64,000 bases of DNA from Burkholderiales bacterium (GCA_030683105.1 JAUXMZ010000024.1:1-64000), one strand, 5' to 3'; counted from the first letter of the stretch, positions 34,268 through 44,013 are shown. Notes: generated by a model not told the origin, from the letters alone. Translations and numbers: made by a program.

Positions 34268-35185
34268 TCAGCCGGCCAATCGCAGAAACTGCATCGGATT
34301 TTGCGGAGCGCCGCGCTGCCTCACTTCAAAATGCAGATGCGTCCCGGTAGCGCGCCCGGTTTTGCCGACTTCAGCTATCTTGGCGCCTCTTAATACCACG
34401 TCACCGAGCTTCACATTTCGCTTCGATGCGTGTGCATAACGCGACACCAAACCGTTGCCGTGATCAATCTCGACCATATTACCATATTGGGGATGGAAAT
34501 CAGAATACACAACGACGCCGCCCGCAGCCGCCATAATAGTCGTGCCCTGCTCCGCCATGAAGTCGATACCCTCATGGAATGCCCGCTGGCCGGAGAACGG
34601 ATCAATGCGCCAGCCGTAGTTTGACGAATGCCACCCGCCTGCCACCGGCAGCATGGTCGGAATCAGCTTTTTCCTGGCGCTGTCGAGCGTGAACAGGGAT
34701 TCGAGCACGCCCAGTTTGTCGCCGCGGTCATCGACCTGCCTGGTCAGCAGATCAAGTTGCTTGGTAAAATCGCCTAGCGAGATATCCTGGCTCGGAATGG
34801 ACGATGGCGCGCCGCCTCGCCCCGGCGCCTGGTCGAACATCAGTTCCTGCGGCTTGAAACCGGCGAGTTTGGCCAGCCGCTCTCCCAGAGTATCGAGCCG
34901 CAGCAGTTGTGCCTGCACCTGGCCCAGCCGGATCGCCATCGCATTGAGGTTTTCGCGCAGATAGGACTGCGACTTCTCGTTTTGATGCCGCTGGGCGGAT
35001 ACCAGCTGGTCTTGAAGATAAGGCAGATTAAGGTCGGCGGCAAAACGCAGGGTAAAATAGTTCATCAGCCCCGCCAGCATAATAAGGGTGATGAAAGTAG
35101 CGATGCCGAGCATCAGCAGTTGCGGCAGCCCCAGCGTGATCGTTCTGGCTTTGGCCAGTCTTTCGGAAACTAGAATGATATTCAC
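34268..35185 (-). CDS. M23 family murein endopeptidase (membrane-anchored)
   Basis: A 305-residue LytM-type protein. One membrane helix is at about residues 21-45 (LPQLLMLGIATFITLIMLAG), a coiled region spans about 55-165, and the zinc peptidase domain is at about 190-300 with HEGIDFMAEQGTTIMAAA, VEIDHGNGLVSRYAH and GRATGTHLHFEVR (the H-x-H signature). It cleaves peptidoglycan crosslinks or activates amidases. It is divergent from the DciA-like gene. Located upstream of secA in many betaproteobacteria. Confidence 0.93.
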   Translation of the reverse strand: MNIILVSERLAKARTITLGLPQLLMLGIATFITLIMLAGLMNYFTLRFAADLNLPYLQDQLVSAQRHQNEKSQSYLRENLNAMAIRLGQVQAQLLRLDTLGERLAKLAGFKPQELMFDQAPGRGGAPSSIPSQDISLGDFTKQLDLLTRQVDDRGDKLGVLESLFTLDSARKKLIPTMLPVAGGWHSSNYGWRIDPFSGQRAFHEGIDFMAEQGTTIMAAAGGVVVYSDFHPQYGNMVEIDHGNGLVSRYAHASKRNVKLGDVVLRGAKIAEVGKTGRATGTHLHFEVRQRGAPQNPMQFLRLAG

Positions 35186-35206
35186 CGTCTCCCTCCCGAC
35201 ACCTTT

Positions 35207-35647
35207 ATGCCCACTAACAAGATAGGCAAGTTTCTTACAGCTTCAGCCGAACTCAAGGCGCTTTCAGACAAAGCGCAGAAGTTGCTACAGCTGCAGAACA
35301 CGTTTTTCGATTCCGCACCGCCCTCATTAGCCCAGGCCAGCCGGGTTAAAAATTTCAGGGCGGGGATGCTTTTTATCGTGGTGGAAAATGCAGCGGTCGC
35401 CGCCAAACTCAGGCAACTAACGCCGCGCATAATCAGCAATATCCGTAAATTTGAACCGCAGGTTACTGGAATCCAGGTGACCGTGCAAGTTACAAGGTCA
35501 CAAAACGAAGCGTCCCTCCCATCCAGAAAAAATAAGATAAGCCTTGATTCCATTGATAAATTAAGGAATCTTTCAGAAAAAATAGTAAACTCGCCCCTTA
35601 AGTCAGCACTCACCAACCTAGTGCGCCGGCACAACCGCCCACGATAA
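35207..35647 (+). CDS. DciA-like protein (DUF721)
   Basis: A 146-residue protein. The DUF721 core is at about 25-105 (RVKNFRAGMLFIVVENAAVAA, KLRQLTPRIISNIRK), followed by a basic tail. DciA proteins are the ancestral bacterial loaders of replicative helicase DnaB and bind single-stranded DNA. This AT-richer gene stands between divergent M23 and a convergent small membrane protein gene. Confidence 0.8.
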   Translation: MPTNKIGKFLTASAELKALSDKAQKLLQLQNTFFDSAPPSLAQASRVKNFRAGMLFIVVENAAVAAKLRQLTPRIISNIRKFEPQVTGIQVTVQVTRSQNEASLPSRKNKISLDSIDKLRNLSEKIVNSPLKSALTNLVRRHNRPR

Positions 35648-35648
35648 G

Positions 35649-35834
35649 TCAGGCCACGAGCACCAGACGCTCCAGCACGTAGAACACCATAAACACGATC
35701 AGGAAAATAAAGGCAAGCTGTATCACGCGCCACGCGATTTTCACATAACGCCGGTCACGCGTGAAAAGGTACATGACCAGCGATGCCCCTATCGTGATCA
35801 GCGCCAGGAATCCGGCTAGCCTGAGGACAATCAT
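35649..35834 (-). CDS. Small two-helix membrane protein
   Basis: A 61-residue protein with two hydrophobic helices (about 4-23 and 37-58) joined by a basic loop TRDRRYVKIAWR. No enzyme motif. Similar small proteins are common upstream of lpxC in betaproteobacteria. The convergent stop is one base from that of the DciA-like gene. Function unknown. Confidence 0.6.
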   Translation of the reverse strand: MIVLRLAGFLALITIGASLVMYLFTRDRRYVKIAWRVIQLAFIFLIVFMVFYVLERLVLVA

Positions 35835-35907
35835 GACGCGGCTCCTAAAGTGTCTGGAATCATAGTACGGAGCGCGTTGTGGGCGGACGCTGCCACCACC
35901 GGAACAC

Positions 35908-36819
35908 CTAGGCGGGTTGTGGCTGCCAGGCGAGGAAGACCGGGGCGTCTTCCGAGCGCTCGAAGCTTACACGTTCCCACGCCTGCTGTTGCTCGAGCAG
36001 GCAGCGCAGCAACTGGTTATTGAGCGCATGGCCTGACTTGTACCCGCTGAAAGCGCCGATCAACGGGTGGCCGAGCAGATAAAGATCGCCGATTGCGTCC
36101 AGCACCTTGTGTTTGACGAACTCATCGTCATACCTGAGTCCATCGGTATTGAGCACCCGGTACTCGTCCATCACGATCGCGTTGTCCAGACTGCCGCCCA
36201 ATGCCAGACCCTGGGCACGCATGGTCTCGACGTCCTGCATGAAGCCGAAAGTGCGAGCCCGGCTCACTTCCTTGATATAAGAGGCTGTAGAAAAATCCAC
36301 GCTCACCGATTGTCGCGACCGGTCGAATACGGGATGGCTGAAATCGATGCTCAGGTCGAGCTTGAAACCATTGTGCGGCTCGAAGCGCACCCACTTGTCC
36401 CCGTCTTTGACCTCTACCGGCTTGAGGATGCGGATGAACTGCTTGGGCGCCGACTGTTCTTCTATTCCGGCCGATTGCAGCAGAAACACGAAGGGCCCGG
36501 CGCTGCCGTCCATGATCGGCACTTCCGGCGCAGTGACGTCAACATAGGCATTGTCCACGCCCAGGCCGGCTAACGCCGACATCAGATGCTCGACCGTGGA
36601 CACCCGCACGCCATCCTTGTCCAGGCACGAGGATAGCCGGGTGTCGCCAACGGCATAAGGATCGGCTTTGATCTCGACCGGTTGTGCCAGATCGGTACGG
36701 CAAAACACGATGCCGGTATCGGGCGCCGCCGGACGCAAGGTCATATAAACCTTCTCGCCGGTGTGCAAACCGACGCCGGTTGCGCGTATTATATTTTTGA
36801 GCGTGCGCTGCTTGATCAC
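35908..36819 (-). CDS. lpxC: UDP-3-O-acyl-N-acetylglucosamine deacetylase
   Basis: A 303-residue zinc deacetylase, the committed step of lipid A synthesis. Zinc ligands are the His of [10 protein letters not shown] (about residue 78) and the [14 protein letters not shown] block (about 238-251); the catalytic His is in [16 protein letters not shown]. It closes the dcw region after ftsZ but has its own likely promoter (36857-36885). Confidence 0.98.
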   Translation of the reverse strand: MIKQRTLKNIIRATGVGLHTGEKVYMTLRPAAPDTGIVFCRTDLAQPVEIKADPYAVGDTRLSSCLDKDGVRVSTVEHLMSALAGLGVDNAYVDVTAPEVPIMDGSAGPFVFLLQSAGIEEQSAPKQFIRILKPVEVKDGDKWVRFEPHNGFKLDLSIDFSHPVFDRSRQSVSVDFSTASYIKEVSRARTFGFMQDVETMRAQGLALGGSLDNAIVMDEYRVLNTDGLRYDDEFVKHKVLDAIGDLYLLGHPLIGAFSGYKSGHALNNQLLRCLLEQQQAWERVSFERSEDAPVFLAWQPQPA

Positions 36820-36856
36820 AGAAAACTCTTTTTACTTTCAACCTGTTAAGGCGCGA

Positions 36857-36885
36857 AGTGTAGCATAAGCCGTCACCGCCGACAA
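36857..36885 (-). promoter_or_regulatory. lpxC promoter candidate
   Basis: On the minus strand TTGTCG (36885-36880) is followed after 17 bases by the extended -10 TGCTACACT (TACACT at 36862-36857), 38 bases ahead of the lpxC ATG. Confidence 0.45.
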
Positions 36886-37145
36886 AACGAATTACATCTT
36901 GTAACACCAGCAGCCTGTCGAACACTTGAGCTTTCTGAGGCGGCACATGGCGACACCGAATGGGCTCTTGATGCAAGCTGGGGCGACAGGTTGCTCATTA
37001 AAAGGCTTAATTCCCGTGGCGCAGCCCTTCCCCATGTGTTTCTTGCCCTAATCGGTTTTCATTCTAGCCCGCATGCCCCCTCGCTCATTAACCACTCATG
37101 CTCTCCAAAATCGCTCCCGCGCCGGCTACTCATGAAACATGCGGG
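36886..37145. other. ftsZ-lpxC intergenic spacer
   Basis: With the lpxC promoter this makes a 326-bp gap without a convincing gene. Its only clear structure is the long-range inverted repeat at 37064-37149; the rest is mixed-composition sequence in which nothing was recognised. Confidence 0.6.
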
Positions 37146-37149
37146 CTAG
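37064..37149. repeat. Long-range inverted repeat overlapping the ftsZ stop
   Basis: CTAGCCCGCATG (37064-37075) and its exact complement (37138-37149) are separated by 62 bases; the right arm includes the ftsZ TAG. It would place the end of the ftsZ message in a stem-loop. No T-tract follows. Confidence 0.6.
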
Positions 37150-38306
37150 TCCGCCTGTTTGCGCAAAAAAGCCGGGATGTCCAGCATTTCGACGCCCTGC
37201 TGCTGCATCGCCGCTATGGTTGCGTCGCGATTGCGCCGCCGGATCACCGCCGGCTGATCCAGCGCATCGTAGTCGACTTCCATCGGCATGTCGTCGGTGC
37301 CTGTTCTTTGCGACACCACCGCCATCGGCCGGGGCTGCTGCCGGGCTATCGGCTTGCCCAGTCCGGTGGCCACTATGGTCACCCGCAGGCTGTCCTCAAG
37401 GGTCTCGTCATAAACCGTGCCGATGATCACGGTGGCAGATTCAGCCGCGAAGGACTTGATGGTCTCCATGACATCGTACATTTCCTGCAGCTGGAATGTC
37501 GCCCTGCTGGCCGAAATGTTGATCAACACGCCGCGCGCGTCGGAAATGTTGACGTCTTCGAGCAGCGGGCATGCAATCGCCTGCTCTGCGGCGACGCGCG
37601 CTCGATCGGGCCCGGCAGCTTTTGACGAACCCATCATCGCCATGCCCATCTCGCCCATCACCGTTTTTACGTCGGCAAAATCGACGTTGATCATGCCCGG
37701 GCAGCTGATGATTTCGGCGATACCGGCCACCGCGCCATGCAGCACGTCGTTGGCGGCCCTGAAGGCCTCGTCCAGGGTAACCTGCGCGCCCAGCACCTGC
37801 ATCAGCTTGTCGTTGGGAATCACGATCAGCGAATCGACATGGGGCGCGAGCGCCTCAAGGCCTTCCAGGGCGATGCGCTGGCGCTTGCCCTCGAACGCGA
37901 ACGGCTTGGTCACCACCGCCACCGTCAGGATACCGAGTTCCCTGGCCACCTCGGCGACAACCGGGGCCGCGCCGGTTCCCGTGCCACCGCCCATGCCGGC
38001 GGTAATGAACAGCATGTCGGCACCTGTGATCAGTTCGGCGATACGCTCACGGTCTTCGAGGGCGGCCTGCCGGCCGATCTCAGGATCGGCACCGGCGCCC
38101 AGGCCCTTGGTAAAACAGGCGCCAAGCTGCAACTGGATTTTGGCCTGATTGCGCTTGAGCGCCTGCGCATCGGTGTTGGCGCAGATGAACTCCACCCCCT
38201 GCACCCCCTGCGCAATCATATGATCGATTGCATTGCCGCCGCAGCCGCCTACGCCCACCACCTTGATTACCGCTTCCTGCGTTTGAGTATCGATCAGTTC
38301 AATCAT
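37146..38306 (-). CDS. ftsZ: Cell division GTPase FtsZ
   Basis: The 386-residue tubulin homologue that builds the Z ring. The GTP signature GGGTGTG is at 107-113, followed by the T7 synergy region (NVDFADVKTVM), a variable linker and the C-terminal peptide DIPAFLRKQ that binds FtsA and ZipA. AGGAGG precedes the ATG. It is downstream of ftsA with an 88-bp AT-rich gap that could hold a promoter. Confidence 0.99.
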   Translation of the reverse strand: MIELIDTQTQEAVIKVVGVGGCGGNAIDHMIAQGVQGVEFICANTDAQALKRNQAKIQLQLGACFTKGLGAGADPEIGRQAALEDRERIAELITGADMLFITAGMGGGTGTGAAPVVAEVARELGILTVAVVTKPFAFEGKRQRIALEGLEALAPHVDSLIVIPNDKLMQVLGAQVTLDEAFRAANDVLHGAVAGIAEIISCPGMINVDFADVKTVMGEMGMAMMGSSKAAGPDRARVAAEQAIACPLLEDVNISDARGVLINISASRATFQLQEMYDVMETIKSFAAESATVIIGTVYDETLEDSLRVTIVATGLGKPIARQQPRPMAVVSQRTGTDDMPMEVDYDALDQPAVIRRRNRDATIAAMQQQGVEMLDIPAFLRKQAD

Positions 38307-38394
38307 ATTGACCTCCTGTTGTCACATTCAAAAAAATTAAAATCAATTTCATTCCGACTGCGTTGCATTCATTTCCCCAAACTCAGGGCCACCA

Positions 38395-39633
38395 TCAAAA
38401 ATTTCCCGTGAACCAGGACTTCATCCGCTCCAGCAGTTGCTGAAACGAACTGATCTGCATGCGCGCGATCTGTTGCTGGCGATGCTGCTGCATGCCGGCA
38501 AGAAGCAACCCGACAGCGGTCGAGTAGCGCGGATTGCGCACTACTTCGGCGAGACCGCCGACATAATTCGGCTTGCCGATGCGCACCGGCATGTGGAAAA
38601 TCTCCTCGCCCAGCTCGACCATGCCCTGCATAGCGCTGCTGCCGCCGGTGATCACAATTCCGGAAGATAAAAGCTCCTCGTAACCGCTGCGCCGCAACTC
38701 TGCCTGCACCAGGGAATAAAGTTCCTCGACGCGCGGCTCTATCACTTCGGCCAGCGTCTTGCGCGAAAGCTGCCTCGAGCCGCGGTCTCCCACGCCGGGG
38801 ACCTCTATCATTTCCTGCGGATCGGCCAGTTGCGACAACGCGCAGCCGCGCTTGATCTTGATATCGTCCGCATCCTTGGTCGGCGTGCGCAACGCCATCG
38901 CGATGTCGTTGGTGATCTGGTCGCCGGCAATCGGAATCACCGCGGTATGGCGTATAGCCCCGTGGGTAAACACCGCCAGGTCGGTGGTGCCGCCACCGAT
39001 ATCGACCAGGCACACGCCCAGATCCTTTTCATCGTCGGACAGCACGGCCATGGCCGAGGCCAGCGGCTGGAGTATCAGGTCGCGCACTTCCAGTCCGCAG
39101 CGCCGGACGCATTTGATGATGTTCTGCGCGGACGATACGGCGCCGGTCACAATATGCACTTTGACCTCCAGGCGCACGCCGCTCATGCCCAACGGCTCGC
39201 GTACATCTTCCTGGCCGTCGATGATGAACTCCTGGTTCAGGATGTGCAGGATCTGCTGGTCGTGCGGGATCTGCACCGCCTTTGCAGTTTCGATCACGCG
39301 ATCGATATCCATCTGCGCGACTTCCTTGTCCTTGATCGCGACCATGCCCTGCGAGTTAAAGCTTCTGATGTGGCTGCCGGCGATGCCGGTATACACATCG
39401 CGTATCTTGCAGTCCGCCATCAACTCCGCTTCCTCGAGCGCGCGCTGGATGGCGCTGACGGTAGTCTCGATGTTGACGACCACGCCTTTTTTCAGCCCGC
39501 GCGAGGGATGACTCCCCATGCCGATGATTTCAAAACTGCCTTCCGGCCTGATCTCGGCGACGATCGCGGCAATTTTCGAGGTGCCGATATCCAGACCGAC
39601 GATCAATTCCTTGTTGTCTTTGGCCTTTCTCAT
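38395..39633 (-). CDS. ftsA: Cell division actin-like protein FtsA
   Basis: A 412-residue ATPase of the actin/Hsp70 fold that tethers FtsZ to the membrane. Visible blocks are the phosphate loop VGLDIGTSKIAAIVAE at the start, the SHMA insertion domain (about 85-165), VDIGGGTTDLAVF, VITGGSSAMQGM and a C-terminal amphipathic helix (QLLERMKSWFTGNF). It follows ftsQ after 55 bp. Confidence 0.98.
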   Translation of the reverse strand: MRKAKDNKELIVGLDIGTSKIAAIVAEIRPEGSFEIIGMGSHPSRGLKKGVVVNIETTVSAIQRALEEAELMADCKIRDVYTGIAGSHIRSFNSQGMVAIKDKEVAQMDIDRVIETAKAVQIPHDQQILHILNQEFIIDGQEDVREPLGMSGVRLEVKVHIVTGAVSSAQNIIKCVRRCGLEVRDLILQPLASAMAVLSDDEKDLGVCLVDIGGGTTDLAVFTHGAIRHTAVIPIAGDQITNDIAMALRTPTKDADDIKIKRGCALSQLADPQEMIEVPGVGDRGSRQLSRKTLAEVIEPRVEELYSLVQAELRRSGYEELLSSGIVITGGSSAMQGMVELGEEIFHMPVRIGKPNYVGGLAEVVRNPRYSTAVGLLLAGMQQHRQQQIARMQISSFQQLLERMKSWFTGNF

Positions 39634-39688
39634 AGCTTCCTGTCTCCGGACCGGCGCCCGGCGTCAAAGGTGGCTTCCACCCGGTCGC

Positions 39689-40429
39689 TCATGCCGCACC
39701 CTTGAGCGCTTTGGGCTGGGTTCTTTCGTATTTCAGTTCAGGTATGCGCACCGCAAACCCGTTGACGTAGCGCAGATCAACGTAATCGATGCGCCGGCCG
39801 AGCTGTCCCAGCGTGCGTTCGTATGCGGCTACGAACCGCGCAAGCCGGGCTTCGACCTGCTCACGGCCAAGTTCAAGCGTCAGGCCGTCCTCAAGCTGTA
39901 TCTGCCAGGCACGCCGCGCCGAGACCTGCACTCGCAGCGGAACCTTGCCGATCGCAGCGAGGCTGCGCCGGAAAAAGTCGTACTGGATCGCAACTTCCTT
40001 GGCAGCACCTTCGGGTCCGGCGAACAGCGGCAGGTTGCCGTCATATGCCGCCCGGAATACCTCGCCATAACTATTAACGAGCGCGTCGCTGCCCCAGCGG
40101 GCGAGCGGCAGATGTTCCTCTACCGTGATGTCCAGACGGTCGGGCCACTGGCGCCGCACCTCTACCCGCCTTACCCAGGGCAGCTTCTCGAACGATGACC
40201 GGGCTGCCGCCAGTTTAAGCGTGAAAAAGTTGCCTTTGAGCTCGCGCTTGACGATGGTTGCGAGCTGTTCGCCCGTGACATGGGCCAGCTCGCCGTCGAT
40301 CCGCACCTCGCGCAGCGCAAAAGCCGGCAGACGGACCACGAAATGCACTGCGCCGTAGACCACCAGCAATATTGCGAGCGTGATCAGCAGGTCGGAAACG
40401 CGGTTCAGGGTGTCTGGCTTATGCCACAT
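39689..40429 (-). CDS. ftsQ: Cell division protein FtsQ
   Basis: A 246-residue bitopic divisome protein. There is one membrane helix at about 12-31 ([19 protein letters not shown]), a POTRA domain (about 36-105, with [18 protein letters not shown]) and a beta domain. It bridges FtsL/FtsB to the Z ring. It overlaps ddlB by 11 bases. Confidence 0.96.
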   Translation of the reverse strand: MWHKPDTLNRVSDLLITLAILLVVYGAVHFVVRLPAFALREVRIDGELAHVTGEQLATIVKRELKGNFFTLKLAAARSSFEKLPWVRRVEVRRQWPDRLDITVEEHLPLARWGSDALVNSYGEVFRAAYDGNLPLFAGPEGAAKEVAIQYDFFRRSLAAIGKVPLRVQVSARRAWQIQLEDGLTLELGREQVEARLARFVAAYERTLGQLGRRIDYVDLRYVNGFAVRIPELKYERTQPKALKGAA

Positions 40430-41360
40430 GCGCCGACTCCAGAATTCGTATGACCAGGTCCTCGAATGGAATGCCCCGCGCGCGCGCAGCCATTGGCACC
40501 AGGCTGTGGTCGGTCATGCCGGGGATGGTGTTCACTTCCAGAAAATACGGGCTGCCGTTGGCATCAAGCATGAGGTCGACGCGCCCCCAGCCGCTGCAGC
40601 CCAGAAGCCGGAATGCCGCGAGCGCCTGATCCTGTATCGCGCGCTCCTGCGATTGCGGCAAGCCGCACGGGCAGATGTAACGGGTGTCGTCGGCAAAGTA
40701 CTTGGCCTGGTAATCGTAAAACACCCGCGGCGTCTCGAGCCGGATCAGCGGCAGCGGTTCGTTGTCGAGCACCGCCGCAGTCAACTCCATGCCCTGGATG
40801 AAACGCTCGGCGATGATGATTTGGTCGTACTGGGCCGCAAGCTCGTACGCGGCGCCGATTTTTTCAATCGAGGTCACTTTGCTCATGCCTATACTCGAGC
40901 CCTCGCGCACCGGCTTGACCATCAGCGGCAAGCCCAGTCGCTCGCCTACACCCGTGAAATCGCTGTCCTGCGATAACAGCTCGTACTGCGGTGTGGGTAT
41001 GCCCGCGGCCTGCCACAACAGCTTGGTGCGCCACTTATCCATCGCCAATGCGCTCGCCATCACCCCGCTACCCGTATAGGGGATGCCGAGGTATTCGAGC
41101 GCACCCTGTACCGTGCCGTCCTCGCCGAAGCGTCCGTGCAGCGCGATAAACACGCGGTCGAATTTTTGCGCGAGCAATTGCTCCAGCCCCTGGTCGCGCG
41201 GGTCGAACGCGTGCGCATCGATGCCGCTGTTCTTCAGCGCACTCAATACCATGGCACCGCTTTTGAGCGAAATTTCGCGCTCGGCAGAGCGCCCGCCCAT
41301 CAGTACTGCAACCTTGCCAAATGCGTGAGGCGTGAGGCGTGAGGCGTGAGGCGCGTTCAT
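40419..41360 (-). CDS. ddlB: D-alanine-D-alanine ligase
   Basis: A 313-residue ATP-grasp ligase making D-Ala-D-Ala for peptidoglycan. Core blocks are [44 protein letters not shown] and [17 protein letters not shown]. The first 13 residues ([13 protein letters not shown]) are encoded by a four-unit heptanucleotide array and are not part of the conserved fold, so the array supplies the start region. It overlaps the murB stop by four bases. Confidence 0.97.
   Translation of the reverse strand: MNAPHASRLTPHAFGKVAVLMGGRSAEREISLKSGAMVLSALKNSGIDAHAFDPRDQGLEQLLAQKFDRVFIALHGRFGEDGTVQGALEYLGIPYTGSGVMASALAMDKWRTKLLWQAAGIPTPQYELLSQDSDFTGVGERLGLPLMVKPVREGSSIGMSKVTSIEKIGAAYELAAQYDQIIIAERFIQGMELTAAVLDNEPLPLIRLETPRVFYDYQAKYFADDTRYICPCGLPQSQERAIQDQALAAFRLLGCSGWGRVDLMLDANGSPYFLEVNTIPGMTDHSLVPMAARARGIPFEDLVIRILESAHVA
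41323..41350. repeat. Heptanucleotide array in the 5' end of ddlB
   Basis: Four exact copies of GCGTGAG (CTCACGC on the coding strand). They encode DdlB residues 4-13 and lie directly before the conserved start of the ligase fold. Confidence 0.85.
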
Positions 41361-42367
41361 TTAGCCTCCCCGACGATGCGCACTTCACGCTCGAGTTCGA
41401 TGCCGAACTCGCGCTTGACTGCAGCCTGCGCGGTATCGATCAGGGTTTCGATGTCCGCCGCGCTGGCATTGCCGGTATTCACGATGAAATTCGCGTGCTT
41501 GGGCGAAATGACCGCACCGCCGACAACGCGGCCCTTGAGCCCGCAGGCCTCGATCAGGCGTGCCGCATAATCGCCGCGCGGGTTGCGAAACACCGAGCCG
41601 GCATTGGGCTGGCTGAGCGGTTGGCTGGCGCTGCGAGCCGACAACAACTCTTTGATTTTATTACGTGAATTTTCCTTGGCTCCGGCGTGCAACCGGAATG
41701 TTGCCGCGACAAACCACTCCTCTGAAGGATGGGAGATGAAGGATGAGGGATGAATTTTGCCGTTCGTGTTCGTCTCATCCTTCCGCCTTCCTCCTTCCGC
41801 CTTTAAGCGCACGTGCCGGTAGGCAATCTCATAGTCCTCTGGTGAACGAACCCGCTCCGTGCCCAGTCGATCCACGGTGTGCGCGTGCGCCACGATATTC
41901 CAGGTTTCGCCGCCATAGCACCCGGCATTCATCGCCAATGCCCCACCTACCGTTCCGGGAATGCCGGCGAGAAACTCCGCGCCCGCCAGATCGTGCAACG
42001 CGGCGAAGCGCGCTACTTTGGGGCTGGCGACGCCAGCCTCGGCATAAACTACGTCGCCCCCTTCATTCGCAAGGCGTATGTGCTGCAACGCCCGGTGCGT
42101 AAATATCACCGTGCCGCGCAAGCCGCCGTCACGCACCAGCAGATTGCTGCCAAGACCAACGAAATACAGCGGCTCACCCACCGGAAGCGTTCGCAGAAAC
42201 TCACGCAGGTCGGCCAGATCGGCGGGGAAATAGGCGTGATCGGCGGCGCCGCCAGCGCGCCAACTCACGTGACGCGCCATAGACTCGTTGCGGCGTAATT
42301 CGCCACGTAAGGCGTGAACCCCTGCGCTGTTTCCCGGTGGTTTGGCTTTAGTCACATCACACCTCAC
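41357..42367 (-). CDS. murB: UDP-N-acetylenolpyruvoylglucosamine reductase
   Basis: A 336-residue FAD enzyme that reduces UDP-GlcNAc-enolpyruvate to UDP-MurNAc. FAD-binding blocks are [31 protein letters not shown] and the catalytic Ser region [10 protein letters not shown]. Residues about 188-215 ([19 protein letters not shown] in the middle) interrupt the conserved YRHVR...[11 protein letters not shown] stretch; they are encoded by heptanucleotide arrays and are absent from standard MurB. The N-terminal 28 residues are also partly repeat-derived. The GTG at 42367 overlaps the murC stop. Confidence 0.95.
   Translation of the reverse strand: MRCDVTKAKPPGNSAGVHALRGELRRNESMARHVSWRAGGAADHAYFPADLADLREFLRTLPVGEPLYFVGLGSNLLVRDGGLRGTVIFTHRALQHIRLANEGGDVVYAEAGVASPKVARFAALHDLAGAEFLAGIPGTVGGALAMNAGCYGGETWNIVAHAHTVDRLGTERVRSPEDYEIAYRHVRLKAEGGRRKDETNTNGKIHPSSFISHPSEEWFVAATFRLHAGAKENSRNKIKELLSARSASQPLSQPNAGSVFRNPRGDYAARLIEACGLKGRVVGGAVISPKHANFIVNTGNASAADIETLIDTAQAAVKREFGIELEREVRIVGEAK
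41723..41806. repeat. Inverted heptanucleotide arrays inserted in frame in murB
   Basis: The left array near 41723-41753 contains GAAGGAT, GGGAGAT, GAAGGAT, GAGGGAT. The right array near 41774-41800 contains TTCCGCC, TTCCTCC, TTCCGCC in the opposite sense. The insert is 84 bases, 28 codons, and keeps the frame. Confidence 0.8.
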
Positions 42368-42379
42368 GCCTCACTCCTC
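42352..42379. repeat. Heptanucleotide array at the murC/murB junction
   Basis: Four 7-mers read TCACATC, ACACCTC, ACGCCTC, ACTCCTC. The array contains the murC stop codon and the murB GTG start, so it shapes the C terminus of MurC (RSEA) and the N terminus of MurB (MRCDVT). Confidence 0.7.
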
Positions 42380-43764
42380 ACCAACAACGGCGGCACAGTA
42401 CCGATCGAACCCGCGCCCATGATCAACACCACGTCGTCGCTGCGGATCGCGCTGCCGATCGCCTCAGGCAGTTCGGCAACGTGCTCCACGAAAACCGGCT
42501 CGATCCTGCCCATTACCCGCACCGCGCGTGTCAGCGCCCTGCCGTCGGCGGCGACGATGGGCGCCTCGCCGGCCGCGTAGACGTCGGTCAATACCAGCGC
42601 ATCGACCGTGGAGAGCACGCTGACAAAATCCTCGAAGCAGTCCCGGGTACGGGTATAGCGATGCGGCTGAAAGACCAGCAGCAGACGGCGTCCGGGATAG
42701 GCGCCTCGGGCCGCTGCAATCGTTGCCGCCATTTCGGCCGGGTGATGACCGTAATCATCGATCAGCGTAAAGCTGCCCCCGGCGGCCAGCCGCACGTCGC
42801 CGTACTGCTGGAAACGGCGCCCTACGCCTTTGAAATCGGCGAGCGCTTTGACGATTTGCGCATCAGCCACGCCTACTTCCATGCCGACTGCAATCGCCGC
42901 CAGCGCGTTGAGCACGTTATGCACGCCCGGCAGGTTCAACACGACCATGAGATCGCCGGGTATTTTGCCGTTGCCGGCCCGGGTAACCCGGAATTTCATC
43001 TGCCCACCGCGATGCTCTATATCGACCGCCCTGACCTGCGCTTGCGGCGACAAGCCGTAAGTCAGGATGGGCTTGGTCAGCCGGGGCATGATCTCGCGCA
43101 CATTGGCATCATCTGCGCACAGCACCGCCATGCCGTAAAACGGCAGCCGCTGCACGAAATCGACGAAAGCCTGCTTCAACTTGTCCAGCGAATGGTCGTA
43201 GGTCTCCATGTGATCGGCATCGATGTTGGTCACCACGGCCAGCACCGGCTGCAGGTAAAGGAAAGAGGCGTCTGACTCGTCGGCTTCGGCCACGATGAAC
43301 TCGCCGCCGCCCAGTTTGGCGTGCACGCCGGCGCTCACCAGACGGCCGCCGATCACGAAAGTCGGGTCCATGCCCCCTTCAGCCAGCACACTCGCCACCA
43401 GACTGGTGGTGGTCGTCTTGCCGTGAGTGCCCGCCACTGCGATGCCCTGTTTGAGCCGCATTAATTCGGCGAGCATCAGCGCGCGCGGCACCACAGGAAT
43501 CCGCTTTGCACGCGCGGCAATGACCTCGGGGTTGTCTTCCTTGACCGCGCTCGAAATCACCACGGCGTCCGCCCCGGCGATATGCGCCGCGACATGGCCT
43601 GTACTTACTTTCGCTCCGAGTTTCTGCAGGCGGCGTGTCGCCGCGCTGTCGGCCAGGTCCGAGCCGCTGACCTGGTAGCCGAGATTGAGCAGCACCTCGG
43701 CGATGCCGCTCATGCCCGCGCCGCCGATGCCTACAAAATGCACGTGTTTAACCTTGTGCCTCAT
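42364..43764 (-). CDS. murC: UDP-N-acetylmuramate-L-alanine ligase
   Basis: A 466-residue Mur ligase adding L-Ala to UDP-MurNAc. The N-terminal nucleotide motif is [16 protein letters not shown] (residues 11-26), the ATP P-loop [17 protein letters not shown] starts at 111, and [10 protein letters not shown] and [10 protein letters not shown] are further blocks. The ribosome site AGGAGCT and the start codon overlap the end of a short upstream ORF that repeats the first 19 codons of this gene. Confidence 0.97.
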   Translation of the reverse strand: MRHKVKHVHFVGIGGAGMSGIAEVLLNLGYQVSGSDLADSAATRRLQKLGAKVSTGHVAAHIAGADAVVISSAVKEDNPEVIAARAKRIPVVPRALMLAELMRLKQGIAVAGTHGKTTTTSLVASVLAEGGMDPTFVIGGRLVSAGVHAKLGGGEFIVAEADESDASFLYLQPVLAVVTNIDADHMETYDHSLDKLKQAFVDFVQRLPFYGMAVLCADDANVREIMPRLTKPILTYGLSPQAQVRAVDIEHRGGQMKFRVTRAGNGKIPGDLMVVLNLPGVHNVLNALAAIAVGMEVGVADAQIVKALADFKGVGRRFQQYGDVRLAAGGSFTLIDDYGHHPAEMAATIAAARGAYPGRRLLLVFQPHRYTRTRDCFEDFVSVLSTVDALVLTDVYAAGEAPIVAADGRALTRAVRVMGRIEPVFVEHVAELPEAIGSAIRSDDVVLIMGAGSIGTVPPLLVRSEA

Positions 43765-43910
43765 AGCTCCTGAACTACCTCATCGCAATCGGCGGCTGGC
43801 GCCAATCGCCGCCGGTCGCATCCCGCCATCAATCCGGCGGGGCCCTGCTCCCTGCTCATGGACGCCCCGCCTCTGCCTACGAAGTGCACATGTTTAACTT
43901 TGTGTTTCAT
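43761..43910 (-). CDS. Short ORF duplicating the murC N terminus (leader-like)
   Basis: A 49-codon ORF beginning [19 protein letters not shown], against [19 protein letters not shown] in murC: 16 of 19 residues agree. Sequence then diverges into low-complexity residues, and the TGA overlaps the murC ATG (ATGA). By my alignment 11 of the first 57 bases differ, five of them synonymous, so the copy is not fresh. It follows a CACAGAG palindrome. It could be a decayed duplication scar or a translated leader coupled to murC; the sequence does not settle this. Confidence 0.6.
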   Translation of the reverse strand: MKHKVKHVHFVGRGGASMSREQGPAGLMAGCDRRRLAPAADCDEVVQEL

Positions 43911-43925
43911 ACTTCCCCGACTCTT

Positions 43926-44013
43926 GCCACAGAGGGCACAGAGATCACAGAGAAAAACATGATGACCGAGGTCCAGACCGCGCCGTCTCTGTGTCCTCTG
44001 TGATCTCTGTGGC
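43926..44013. repeat. CACAGAG nonamer palindrome, copy 2
   Basis: The left arm begins GCCACAGAGGGCACAGAG and the right arm ends TGATCTCTGTGGC, with three nonamers in each arm in opposite orientation. It lies 12 bp after the murG stop and directly upstream of the short murC-like ORF. Confidence 0.8.

Noticed and set aside
36539-36976. Minus-strand open frame across the lpxC 5' end
   Set aside because: Out of frame with lpxC, crosses its promoter, and encodes no recognisable protein.
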